From Anaerolineales bacterium (GTDB lineage: Bacteria > Chloroflexota > Anaerolineae > Anaerolineales > Villigracilaceae): DNA of 34,483 bases. Positions 19,833 through 28,597 of the stretch are shown here, piece after piece. Within the stretch, counting starts at the first letter, position 1; every line of letters starts with the position of its first letter. A program made the translations under genes and the position numbers. The stretch lies in contig JADGQB010000010.1 of NCBI GenBank assembly GCA_017882145.1, forward strand, positions 1 through 34,483, read 5' to 3'. Under the pieces are notes generated by a model. That model searched no databases. It was not told where the DNA came from and saw nothing but the letters and a program-made list of their open reading frames with translations.

Positions 19833-21074
19833 ATGGCTCAAACCATCCTTTTCAAAAAAGTCCCATTATTGAGTAATTTACCTCGCAGCGAGCTGGATTA
19901 CCTGGCTGCCAATCTCCAGGTTATGGACCTGGCCCCGGGCGACGTGCTGTTCTGCGAAGGTGAGCCTGGCGAAAGTCTCTTTATCATTCTGGAGGGCCTG
20001 TTGGCGGTCCTTTTGGCCCTTGGTACACCCGATGAAAGACAATTGGCGGTTTTTGGTCCGGGTGAGTTCATTGGCGAGATGAGTCTCTTGATCCCTGGCA
20101 GGGCGCGCACCGCCTCCGTCCGGGCGGTTGAAGCAACCCGTTTGTGGATGATGACCCGCACCGATTTCGACGGTTTACTTACCCGTCAGCCAAAATTGGC
20201 CTATACCATGGTGCAAACCCTCACCAAGCGCCTCGATACAACCACCATGCTCTCTTTCCATGATCTCCAGGAACAGAATCGCAAGCTGCAGCAGGCCTAC
20301 GATGAACTCAAGGCGGCCCAGGTTCAGATTATCGAGAAGGAGCGCCTGGAAAAGGAATTGCAGGTTGCCGCTGAGATCCAGATTAGCATCCTGCCGCAGG
20401 CACTCCCGCAAATAGCAGGTTACACATTTGGAGCGGTCATGGATCCGGCCCGCATGGTCGGTGGGGATTTCTATGACATTTTCAGGTTGGATGGCAGCCG
20501 GGTCGGATTGGTGGTAGGGGATGTGTCAGATAAAGGAGTTCCTTCCGCCATCTTCATGGCACGCTCGCATGCGCTTATCATGTCCGAGGCCCAGCATGGT
20601 GGCACACCCGGGCAGATATTGCGGCGCGTTAACAGCCATCTCATCATGCTGGGGCAATCCGACCAATTTGTAACGGTCCTGTTTGGCATCCTGGATTGTG
20701 CCAGCGGAAGGTTGGATTTTGCCCGGGCTGGCCACGAACTGCCCATGCTCATGGATGCGGCAGGCGCCGTCCAGACGCTCCCGCATGATACGGGTCAGGC
20801 GTTGGGCGTGTTCGACGACCTGCTCCTGGATGAAAGTTCCATCCAACTGCCGCCTGGTGGTACCCTGTTGGTTTTTACGGACGGGTTGACTGACTGCCGG
20901 AACCCGCAAGGCCAGGTTTTCGGGCATGAACAAGTTTTAAAGACCCTCGCCACCCTGCCAGGACAGAGCGGGCAGCAGGTCTGCGATATGCTCCATAAGG
21001 TGTTGATGGACTATCAATCCGGTGCCTCCCAGGATGACGATGTGACACTGGTGGCAGTACATGTTTCTGGATGA
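19833..21074 (+). CDS. Cyclic-nucleotide-binding domain plus SpoIIE/RsbU-type PP2C phosphatase
   Basis: N-terminus GDVLFCEGEPGESLFIILEGLLAV...GEFIGEMSLL; C-terminus ILPQALPQIAGY...MVGGDFYDIFRLDGSRVGLVVGDVSDKGVPSAIFMA...LLVFTDGLTDCRN. Confidence 0.95.
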   Translation: MAQTILFKKVPLLSNLPRSELDYLAANLQVMDLAPGDVLFCEGEPGESLFIILEGLLAVLLALGTPDERQLAVFGPGEFIGEMSLLIPGRARTASVRAVEATRLWMMTRTDFDGLLTRQPKLAYTMVQTLTKRLDTTTMLSFHDLQEQNRKLQQAYDELKAAQVQIIEKERLEKELQVAAEIQISILPQALPQIAGYTFGAVMDPARMVGGDFYDIFRLDGSRVGLVVGDVSDKGVPSAIFMARSHALIMSEAQHGGTPGQILRRVNSHLIMLGQSDQFVTVLFGILDCASGRLDFARAGHELPMLMDAAGAVQTLPHDTGQALGVFDDLLLDESSIQLPPGGTLLVFTDGLTDCRNPQGQVFGHEQVLKTLATLPGQSGQQVCDMLHKVLMDYQSGASQDDDVTLVAVHVSG

Positions 21075-21122
21075 GATTATATGGTTCACCTGACGAAGAA
21101 CCTACAAAAATTATTTAAGAAC

Positions 21123-21167
21123 CGCATTTTGAGTGTGTGCAGCGAAGCTGCACACACTCAAAATGCG
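21123..21167. repeat. Perfect 21-bp inverted repeat with GAA triloop
   Basis: CGCATTTTGAGTGTGTGCAGC-GAA-GCTGCACACACTCAAAATGCG, no mismatch. Confidence 0.97.
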
Positions 21168-21350
21168 AACTCCTCCTGAATTTTCTAATGGATGCTAAAC
21201 CTTACCTTTTAGAATGATTGTTGGTTGGGAATTTATCATTTAATCCAATTTATCTAGCGAAAGAAATGGATTCGGAAAAAACGTGGAATCCCCACGCTCA
21301 TAGTCGAGTTTGAGCTTTTTTCGACGATTCTGATAATCCTGTAAGTATTC

Positions 21351-21379
21351 TTGACTTCGAGTCTGCGCTGTGCTAGAAT
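21351..21379 (+). promoter_or_regulatory. Promoter of yceD-sigma factor operon
   Basis: TTGACT (21351-21356), 17-bp spacer, TGC-TAGAAT (-10 at 21374-21379). Confidence 0.8.
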
Positions 21380-21415
21380 GATTATGGTCCCAATACTTGC
21401 GTATAGAAGTAACCA

Positions 21416-21919
21416 TTGACAAACCCTCGTCACCCATTGCGGCTTAACGTCGGATTTCTGATCAATGCAACGATCGGGACGAGCCGTGATTTTACCTTCG
21501 AATATGAAACCATGCGGTTGGGGGATGATCTCACCGTCCAGGATTTCACCGGCACTGCCCGTTTCAGCCGAACTCCCCAGGGATTTTTCCTGCAGGGTGA
21601 GTTCGAGGCAAAAACGGATCTGGAGTGTGTACGCTGCCTGGACCCCTTTTCCCAGCTTCTTAAGTGGACGGTCACGGATCTGTATGCCTTCGACCAGAGC
21701 AATATTACCGAATCAGGTCTGCTTGTACCCGAAGATGGTCAGATTGACCTGGAGCCGTTGCTGAGGGAGTATGCATTGTTGGAATTTCCGATCAGTCCGG
21801 TGTGTAAGCCGGATTGCAAAGGCCTGTGCCCGGTCTGTGGTGAGAACCTGAATAAGACCGATTGCGGGCATCGTCCCCAGGCCGACTCGCCGTTCGCGGC
21901 GTTGAAAGACCTGTTGTAA
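21416..21919 (+). CDS. YceD/DUF177 family protein (probable TTG start)
   Basis: PLRLNVGFLI..., TDLECVRCLDPF, CKPDCKGLCPVCGENLNKTDCGH pattern. Confidence 0.88.
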   Translation: MTNPRHPLRLNVGFLINATIGTSRDFTFEYETMRLGDDLTVQDFTGTARFSRTPQGFFLQGEFEAKTDLECVRCLDPFSQLLKWTVTDLYAFDQSNITESGLLVPEDGQIDLEPLLREYALLEFPISPVCKPDCKGLCPVCGENLNKTDCGHRPQADSPFAALKDLL

Positions 21920-21945
21920 TCTGCGCCTGAAGAGGAGGGTTAGCG

Positions 21946-23118
21946 ATGGCGCCACTTGACCGAAACCATAACCGGGAAGACCTGAATCTGCTGTTGGAGA
22001 AAGCCTCCGTCCAAGGCTATTTGACGACCGATGATCTGTTGGATCTTTCGCCGGAAGTGGGCGAGGATTCGGAACGCTTGTCCGTTATCATGCATGCACT
22101 ACGTCATCGCGGTGTGGATGTGGTGGACCCCGACTGTGAAACCCTATCCACTGATGAGATGGTCGCACCTGAAATGGAAGCCTGGGTGGAGCCAGCCGCC
22201 ACGGATGGTTCCAGCGATGACTCGGTGGGGATGTATCTTAAAGAGATGTCCCGTGTCCCGCTCCTCAAAGCAGAAGAGGAATATCGGTTGGCTGTCCGTA
22301 TTGAAGATGGGCACAAGGCTCGCACTGAGTTGTTGCGCTGCCTGGGACGCCGCCGCAACCTGGAACGGCAGCGTTTGGATGCACTGGTGCAGGATGGGAT
22401 TCTGGCACGCGAACACATTATCAAGGCCAATACCCGCCTGGTGGTGAGCATTGCCAAACGTTATATGGGGCGCGGGGTGGCATTCCTGGATCTGATCCAG
22501 GAAGGTAATCTTGGCTTGATGAAGGCCGTCGAAAAATACGATGTTCATCGCGGTTTCCGTTTTTCCACCTATGCTACCTGGTGGATCCGCCAAACAATCA
22601 CGCGCGCCATCGCTGATCAGGCCCGCACGATCCGCCTTCCCGTCCATGTGAATGACCGCATCCGGCAGATCTACAAAGCCACCCATGATCTGGAACAACG
22701 CCTGGGCCGTATCCCCACGCCTGAGGAACTGGCGGCTGAAGTGAAGATGGATTTGGAGAAAGTGCAGTGGGTGCTCAAGGTCTCTTGGCTGCCGCTTTCA
22801 CTGGAAAGTCCGATCGGAGACGACGAAGACTCGGAGCTGGGCATGTTCATCGAGGATGAGCTCAGCCCGACCCCGATCCAGAGTGTCTATCAGTCCATGT
22901 TGAAGGACAAGATTGAGGAAGTGCTGGGTACGCTAACACCGCGCGAGGCGCGCGTGCTGCGCATGCGCTTCGGCTTGGACACTGGCGACCCCTTCACGTT
23001 GGAGGAAGTGGGGGAGAAGTTCGGACTGACGCGTGAGCGTATCCGCCAGATTGAGGGCAAAGCCTTGCGGCGCTTGCGTCATCCGAGAAGAGCCAGGCAG
23101 TTGAAGGAATATTTATAA
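21946..23118 (+). CDS. rpoD: Sigma-70 family RNA polymerase sigma factor (RpoD/SigA-like)
   Basis: DSVGMYLKEMSRVPLL, HIIKANTRLVVSIAKRYMGRGVAFLDLIQEGNLGLMKAVEKYD...RFSTYATWWIRQTITRAIADQARTIRLPVH...RERIRQIEGKALRRLRHP. Confidence 0.95.
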   Translation: MAPLDRNHNREDLNLLLEKASVQGYLTTDDLLDLSPEVGEDSERLSVIMHALRHRGVDVVDPDCETLSTDEMVAPEMEAWVEPAATDGSSDDSVGMYLKEMSRVPLLKAEEEYRLAVRIEDGHKARTELLRCLGRRRNLERQRLDALVQDGILAREHIIKANTRLVVSIAKRYMGRGVAFLDLIQEGNLGLMKAVEKYDVHRGFRFSTYATWWIRQTITRAIADQARTIRLPVHVNDRIRQIYKATHDLEQRLGRIPTPEELAAEVKMDLEKVQWVLKVSWLPLSLESPIGDDEDSELGMFIEDELSPTPIQSVYQSMLKDKIEEVLGTLTPREARVLRMRFGLDTGDPFTLEEVGEKFGLTRERIRQIEGKALRRLRHPRRARQLKEYL

Positions 23119-23166
23119 AGAATTGTTGTTGGGAATTTGGGTAACAATTTATCCGGCTGGCTTTAA

Positions 23167-24921
23167 TTATTGGTTTACCGGATCCAAATTCCTTTGCACC
23201 GTATACAATTTCCGGTACAGCCCATCTTTCAGATTGATCAATTCCTCATGTGTCCCCATCTCGCGGATGGATTTGTCCTCCAAAACCACGATCTGGTCTG
23301 CATTCCGTACCGTAGATAGCCGATGAGCAATGATCAGGGTAGTCCGCCCCTGCATCAGCCGTTCGAGCGCCTGCTGGATCAGCAGTTCAGTCCCGGTATC
23401 CACCGAAGAGGTGGCCTCATCCAGGATCAGGATGGGTGCATCCTTCAGGATGGCGCGTGCGATCGACAGGCGCTGCTTCTGTCCGCCGGAAAGTTTAACG
23501 CCGCGTTCGCCGATCAGGGTATCGTAGCCCTGCGCCAGCTCCATGATGAACTCGTGAGCGTTGGCGGCCTGCGCAGCCGCCACCATCTCGGCCTCGCCGG
23601 CTTCCGGGCGTCCAAACAACAGGTTTTCACGGACCGTCCCATAGAACAGGAACACATCCTGCAGGACAATACTGACCTGCTTGCGTAGGCTGTCCAGGGT
23701 GTAGTCGCGCAGGTCGCGTCCATCCAGCGTGATCGAACCGCTGGTCACATCGTAGAAGCGCGGGATCAGGCTGACCAGGGTGGTCTTTCCAACGCCGGTC
23801 GGCCCCACCAGCGCCGCCACCGATTTGGCTGGGATGGTCAGGGAAATGTCATCCAGCACCGGAATACCGGAAGTATATTCAAAGCAAACGTTCTTGAAGG
23901 TGAACTCACCCTTGACGGAACCCGTCACCGGCCCGGCGCCGCGCATATTCTGCGGCTCATGCGGTTCGGCAATCAAGTCCGCCACCCGGTCCGCACCCGC
24001 CAGCGAGGACTGGATGGCCTCCCAGGCGGCACTCAGATTCTGCACGGGGGCGTAGAAACTCTGCAAATACAGGAAGAATGCCACCAGGTCTGCCACGGGC
24101 AGGGATCCTTGCAGTGCCAGCCGCCCGCCAAAGTAGATGACGATCAGCGTCCCGAGCGAAGATGTAAACTCCACAAATGGCTGGAAGGTAGCCATCAACC
24201 TCAAGGCGCTCAACTGGGATTTGCGGTAATTTTCAATACCGGCATGCACGCGTTTGGCTTCCTCTGTTTCGCGTGTGAACGCCTTGATTTCCCGGATTCC
24301 CGACAGGTTATCGTTTAGCAAGGCATTCAGGTCGCCTAAAACCTTCTGGCGGTTACGGAAGGCCGGTCGGACATATTTTGCATAGACTCGAAGGGAAAGG
24401 AACACCAGCGGAATCGGGATCAGGCTGAATAGGGTTAACTTCCAATTCAGACTGAAGAGGACAACCGACACGCCTACCAGCGTGACCAGGTTGACAACCA
24501 CATCCGGGATGGCATGCGCGATCAGCTGTTCGAACAGGTCGGTGTCGTTGACCACATTCGACATCAGGTTTCCAACCTGCTTATCTTCGTAGAAGCGCAG
24601 GCTCAAGCGCTGCATATGTTCGTAGATATATTCACGCACGTCTGCCACCACACCCCAGCCGGCCACATGCGCCAGGTACGAGCGCACAAAAGTCAGTCCA
24701 GCCCGCACGATGTAAGCCGCCATTACGATCAATGTCAGGGTGGTGACATAGTTATAATTCGCCAGGGTGGTTCCGGGGTCGGTGATGCGTGCGATCAGCA
24801 GTTTGACGATCCACGGTATCAAAAGTTGGATACCCACCAGGGCCAGCATGCTCAGGGCAGTTACGACCAGAGAAGCCGTATATTTACGGGCGTAATTGAA
24901 AATGAGTTGGAAGGGTTTCAT
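23167..24921 (-). CDS. ABC exporter, fused TMD-NBD (MsbA-like)
   Basis: VAALVGPTGVGKTTLVSLIPRFYD Walker A, VKLSGGQKQRLSIARAILKDAPILILDEATSSVD. Confidence 0.96.
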   Translation of the reverse strand: MKPFQLIFNYARKYTASLVVTALSMLALVGIQLLIPWIVKLLIARITDPGTTLANYNYVTTLTLIVMAAYIVRAGLTFVRSYLAHVAGWGVVADVREYIYEHMQRLSLRFYEDKQVGNLMSNVVNDTDLFEQLIAHAIPDVVVNLVTLVGVSVVLFSLNWKLTLFSLIPIPLVFLSLRVYAKYVRPAFRNRQKVLGDLNALLNDNLSGIREIKAFTRETEEAKRVHAGIENYRKSQLSALRLMATFQPFVEFTSSLGTLIVIYFGGRLALQGSLPVADLVAFFLYLQSFYAPVQNLSAAWEAIQSSLAGADRVADLIAEPHEPQNMRGAGPVTGSVKGEFTFKNVCFEYTSGIPVLDDISLTIPAKSVAALVGPTGVGKTTLVSLIPRFYDVTSGSITLDGRDLRDYTLDSLRKQVSIVLQDVFLFYGTVRENLLFGRPEAGEAEMVAAAQAANAHEFIMELAQGYDTLIGERGVKLSGGQKQRLSIARAILKDAPILILDEATSSVDTGTELLIQQALERLMQGRTTLIIAHRLSTVRNADQIVVLEDKSIREMGTHEELINLKDGLYRKLYTVQRNLDPVNQ

Positions 24922-25050
24922 GCAATAACCTCGGCGTTGATTTTACGACTACTTGATGATTCCCGGGTGTTAAATAGGTATCAAATCCCAGGTTACAGGT
25001 TTCCTTGACATTCCCACCTGCCTCAGGTAGAATACCCCACGCCCATGAAA

Positions 25051-25126
25051 GGGCCTGTAGCGCAGTTGGGAGCGCGCCTCAATCGCACTGAGGAGGTCGA
25101 GAGTTCGAATCTCTCCAGGTCCACCA
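25051..25126 (+). tRNA. tRNA-Ala (anticodon CGC), CCA encoded
   Basis: GGGCCTG...CCTCA-ATCGCAC-TGAGG...GAGAGTTCGAATCTCTC-CAGGTCC-A-CCA cloverleaf. Confidence 0.95.
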
Positions 25127-25132
25127 GGATGG

Positions 25133-25198
25133 TTGATTGCCGATATGAGATTGCTGATTGGCATCCCCGGCAATCTGCGATCCTCAATCGGCAATCAA
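25133..25198. repeat. Imperfect palindrome between the two tRNA-Ala genes
   Basis: TTGATTGCCGAT (25133-25144) / ATCGGCAATCAA (25187-25198), inner GATTGC/GCAATC pairing. Confidence 0.8.
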
Positions 25199-25208
25199 AA
25201 GAAAAAAT

Positions 25209-25281
25209 GGGCCCATAGCGCAGTTGGGAGCGCGTCTCAATGGCATTGAGAAGGTCGAGAGTTCGAATCTCTCTGGGTCCA
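25209..25281 (+). tRNA. tRNA-Ala (anticodon GGC), CCA not encoded
   Basis: GGGCCCA...TCTCA-ATGGCAT-TGAGA...GAGAGTTCGAATCTCTC-TGGGTCC-A followed by CAAATA. Confidence 0.95.
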
Positions 25282-25292
25282 CAAATAGTATT

Positions 25293-25333
25293 CAGCGGTC
25301 AGCCATCAGCATTAGCCTGAATGCTGGCCGCTG
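25293..25333. repeat. Hairpin downstream of second tRNA-Ala
   Basis: CAGCGG...CAGCATT-agcctg-AATGCTG-g-CCGCTG. Confidence 0.65.
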
Positions 25334-25383
25334 TGTGATATACTGAAGGTTGATAGTTGTAAACTGAAATCCATTAAAGTCAT

Positions 25384-25703
25384 GACAGGAGTAGTAGGTC
25401 ATCCCGTCAGCGAGAAGGGAGAGCGAGGTGGAAGCCCTTCAAGGCGCAAACTGGAGCGCCACGGACCCGGATGGGTGCCAAAGACCGAACTCGCCTGCCC
25501 TCGCAAGAGAGACTGCGCTGGTGAATCCAGTAGTCAGCGCCGGGAATGCCCGTTAACGCAAAAAGAGAGACGTTATCACGTTGACTGGTTTTCGGGTTGG
25601 AGCGATAAACGCGAAAACACGTAAACAAATCAACTTGCTAACGTAATCCGGGTGGTACCGCGGAGCTGACCCTTCGTCCCTGAGTGGATGAAGGGATTTT
25701 TGT
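25384..25703 (+). ncRNA. T-box leader riboswitch, predicted Leu specifier CUC, with terminator 25670-25703
   Basis: AGTAGTA-GGTC paired to GACC-GAA-CTC (specifier 25490-25492), stem III GCGCTG/CAGCGC, canonical GGGTGGTACCGCG (25650-25662), terminator CCCTTCgtc...gatGAAGGG-ATTTTTG; upstream of leuS. Confidence 0.95.
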
Positions 25704-25728
25704 TTGGATTACCGAAAGGAGGCGTGCC

Positions 25729-25797
25729 ATGTTTGAAATAGTTACAAGAATTATTGAGTTCCGTCCCTGCCTTCTCGCGCGCCTCCGATTGAGCTAA
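25729..25797 (+). CDS. Putative leader peptide MFEIVTRIIEFRPCLLARLRLS
   Basis: AAAGGAGG 6 nt before ATG; 22 codons; 4 Leu in the last 8 codons; lies between T-box terminator and leuS. Not in the ORF track (too short). Confidence 0.55.
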   Translation: MFEIVTRIIEFRPCLLARLRLS

Positions 25798-25887
25798 TTG
25801 TCAAAAGTTGAGTATAAAGTCAAAAGCCTGACATTTAGCTTATGACGTTCGACATTTTCTTTTAGAATCTATTACCAAGGATACAGA

Positions 25888-28350
25888 ATGAGCGACTATA
25901 TTCCAACCCAAATTGAACCGAAATGGCAGGCCAAATGGGAAGCCGATGGCCTGTACCATTCCGATATTGATCCTAAGAGGCCCAAACATTATGCGCTGAC
26001 CATGCTGCCGTATCCCTCCGGAGATCTGCACATCGGTCACTGGTATGCCATGACACCCGCGGATGCACGCGCACGCTACATGCGCATGAACGGCTACAAC
26101 GTCCTGTTCCCAATGGGGTTCGATGCCTTCGGCCTGCCGGCGGAGAACGCCGCCATCAAGCGCGGCGTCCATCCAAAGGTATGGACCTATAAAAACATCG
26201 AGAACATGCGCAAGCAAATGCGTTCGATGGGAGCCATGTTCGACTGGCGCCGTGAGGCAGTATCGGCGGACCCGGAATACTACCGCTGGACCCAGTGGTT
26301 TTTCATCCAGCTGTATAAGCACGGGCTGGCTTACCGCAAAATGTCGCCGGTTGATTTCTGCCCGCATGACAACACCACCCTGGCACGTGAGCAGGTCTGG
26401 GGCGAAGACCGTCATTGTGAGCGTTGTGGCACGCCGGTCATCAAGAAAGACCTGGAACAGTGGTTCTTCCGTATCACCCAGTACGCCGATGAGCTGCTGA
26501 ACTACGAAGGCTTGGATTGGCCCGAACGCGTCCGCACCCTGCAGACGAATTGGATCGGTCGTTCCGAAGGCGCATCAGTCATTTTCAAGACTGAAATGGG
26601 TGATTCCCTGGAAGTATTTACAACCCGACCAGACACGCTGTGGGGTGCCACCTTCATGGTACTCTCCCCGGAACACCCACTGGTCGGGAAACTGACCACC
26701 GCCGAGCACAGGCAGGCTGTTGAAGACTACAAGAAACAGGCTGCCCGCCAATCCGATATCGAACGCGAGGCTACCGATAAGGAGAAGACCGGAGTCTTTA
26801 CCGGAGCTTATGCCGTCAACCCCGTTAATGGAGTGAAGATCCCGATCTGGACTGCCGATTATGTCCTGATGACCTACGGCACCGGCGCCATTATGGCGGT
26901 ACCCGCCCATGATGAGCGCGACTTCGCCTTTGCCCGTAAATTTGGGCTGCAGATCATCCCGGTTATCCAGCCGGAAGGTGTTCCTGACCTGGACGGCGAA
27001 ACGATGGAAGTCGCCTATGTCGGTGCAGGTCACATGATCAACTCAGCCCAATTCAACGGACTGGCCGTTAACGATGAAAAAGGTCGCAAGAATCCCGGCA
27101 TCACCGCCGTAATTGACTGGCTGGCTGGGCAGGGGATTGGCAAAGAGGCTGTCACTTATAAACTGCGTGACTGGTTGATCTCACGCCAGCGTTATTGGGG
27201 CGCGCCCATCCCGATGATCTATTGCGAGAAGGATGGCTGGAACCCGGTCCCGGACGATGAATTGCCCGTCCTGCTGCCTGATGATGTTGCCTGGAAACCC
27301 ACTGGCGAATCGCCTCTGAAACTGCACCCGACCTGGAAACAGGCCAAATGTCCGGTCTGTGGCGAGCCGGCCGTGCGTGAGACGGATACGATGGATACCT
27401 TTATGTGTTCTTCGTGGTATCACCTGCGCTACCTGTCTCCCTGGTACAACCAGGGCCCGTTTGAGGAGTCCGAGTATAACTATTGGATGCCAGTGGATAC
27501 CTATACCGGCGGCATCGAGCACGCCACCATGCACCTGATGTACACGCGCTTCTTTCACAAGGCGCTGCGCGACATGCAGATCACCGAAGGATCCGAGCCA
27601 ATGATCCAACTGCGCAACCAGGGCATGGTGCTGGGCGAGGACCACGAGAAAATGTCCAAGAGCCGCGGCAATGTGACTGCCCCGGATGACCTGGTCCATC
27701 GTTACGGCGCAGATGCGGTCCGCTCCTACCTGATCTTCTTTGCCAAGTGGGATATGGGTGCTCCGTGGAATCGCACCGGCATCGAAGGCACATACCGCTG
27801 GCTGAAGCGCGTCTGGGCGCTGTTCTCTGAGCCAATTGGGAACCCTTCGGCTTCTCCTGAGACTCTAAAGGTGCTGCGACGGAAGGTCCACCAGACCCTC
27901 AAGCAGGTGACGCATGACTTCGAGCAGTTTGAGTTCAATACGATCGTTTCCGGCCTGATGGAACTGCTGAATGAGATGTACAAGGCTAAAGAAGCCGGTG
28001 CAGCCGGCACCCGGGAATGGAGCGAGGCGGTCGATCTTTACCTGCGCATGCTGGCACCGGTCTGCCCGCACATCGCCGAGGAGCTATGGGAGCTGCTCGG
28101 CAAGCCGTACTCGATCCACATCCAGTCCTGGCCAAAGGTGGATGAGGCTGCCACACATGAAGACGAGATAACGATACCGATCCAAATCAATGGTAAACTG
28201 CGCGACCGCCTGGTCTTCCCGGCGGATACCAGTGAAGAAGAGATCAAGTCAGCAGCACTAGCGAGCGAGATCGTCAGGAAATATCTGGAAGGCAGGCAGC
28301 CCAAAAAGGTAATTGTGGTACAGAAAAAACTGGTAAGTATTGTAATATAG
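25888..28350 (+). CDS. leuS: Leucyl-tRNA synthetase
   Basis: MLPYPSGDLHIGHWYAMTPADARARYMRMNGYNVLFPMGFDAFGLPAENAA (HIGH); KMSKSRGNV (KMSKS). Confidence 0.98.
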   Translation: MSDYIPTQIEPKWQAKWEADGLYHSDIDPKRPKHYALTMLPYPSGDLHIGHWYAMTPADARARYMRMNGYNVLFPMGFDAFGLPAENAAIKRGVHPKVWTYKNIENMRKQMRSMGAMFDWRREAVSADPEYYRWTQWFFIQLYKHGLAYRKMSPVDFCPHDNTTLAREQVWGEDRHCERCGTPVIKKDLEQWFFRITQYADELLNYEGLDWPERVRTLQTNWIGRSEGASVIFKTEMGDSLEVFTTRPDTLWGATFMVLSPEHPLVGKLTTAEHRQAVEDYKKQAARQSDIEREATDKEKTGVFTGAYAVNPVNGVKIPIWTADYVLMTYGTGAIMAVPAHDERDFAFARKFGLQIIPVIQPEGVPDLDGETMEVAYVGAGHMINSAQFNGLAVNDEKGRKNPGITAVIDWLAGQGIGKEAVTYKLRDWLISRQRYWGAPIPMIYCEKDGWNPVPDDELPVLLPDDVAWKPTGESPLKLHPTWKQAKCPVCGEPAVRETDTMDTFMCSSWYHLRYLSPWYNQGPFEESEYNYWMPVDTYTGGIEHATMHLMYTRFFHKALRDMQITEGSEPMIQLRNQGMVLGEDHEKMSKSRGNVTAPDDLVHRYGADAVRSYLIFFAKWDMGAPWNRTGIEGTYRWLKRVWALFSEPIGNPSASPETLKVLRRKVHQTLKQVTHDFEQFEFNTIVSGLMELLNEMYKAKEAGAAGTREWSEAVDLYLRMLAPVCPHIAEELWELLGKPYSIHIQSWPKVDEAATHEDEITIPIQINGKLRDRLVFPADTSEEEIKSAALASEIVRKYLEGRQPKKVIVVQKKLVSIVI

Positions 28351-28397
28351 GGGAGAAAAGAAAGTGAATAGTGAGTAGCAGGTATGTGAGTAGCAGG

Positions 28398-28425
28398 TAA
28401 AGGCAGACCTACAGGTCTGCCTTTA
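28398..28425 (+). terminator. Terminator-like hairpin after leuS
   Basis: TAAAGGCAGACC-TACA-GGTCTGCCTTTA, perfect 12-bp stem. Confidence 0.75.
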
Positions 28426-28597
28426 CGCTTTCTCTGGCTTGATGGAAATCCTCAAATGGCGTAAACTCGGCGGCAACAAAGATGCGGAGCCACAGGTGAA
28501 AGATATTCTTACCTTTGGCACAATTGGTACCTCCCTGGACAGCATAGGACGCAGTCCAGTGCAGGCTGGTACTTCTGATACCTTTGAAAGGAGCCCC

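Noticed and set aside
21240-21437. 65-aa minus-strand ORF
   Set aside because: Overlaps the strong yceD promoter and start; no SD or family features recognised.
19833-23118. Partner-switching module linking the SpoIIE phosphatase to the nearby sigma factor
   Set aside because: No anti-sigma kinase or STAS antagonist gene present, and the sigma factor looks like a primary type; proximity alone is not evidence.
25382-25628. ORFs 25382-25624 (+) and 25407-25628 (-)
   Set aside because: They lie wholly within the T-box leader RNA; composition reflects RNA structure, not coding.
28366-28398. Tandem words GTGAGTAGCAGGTA x2 after leuS
   Set aside because: Only two short copies; too little to call a repeat array or CRISPR.
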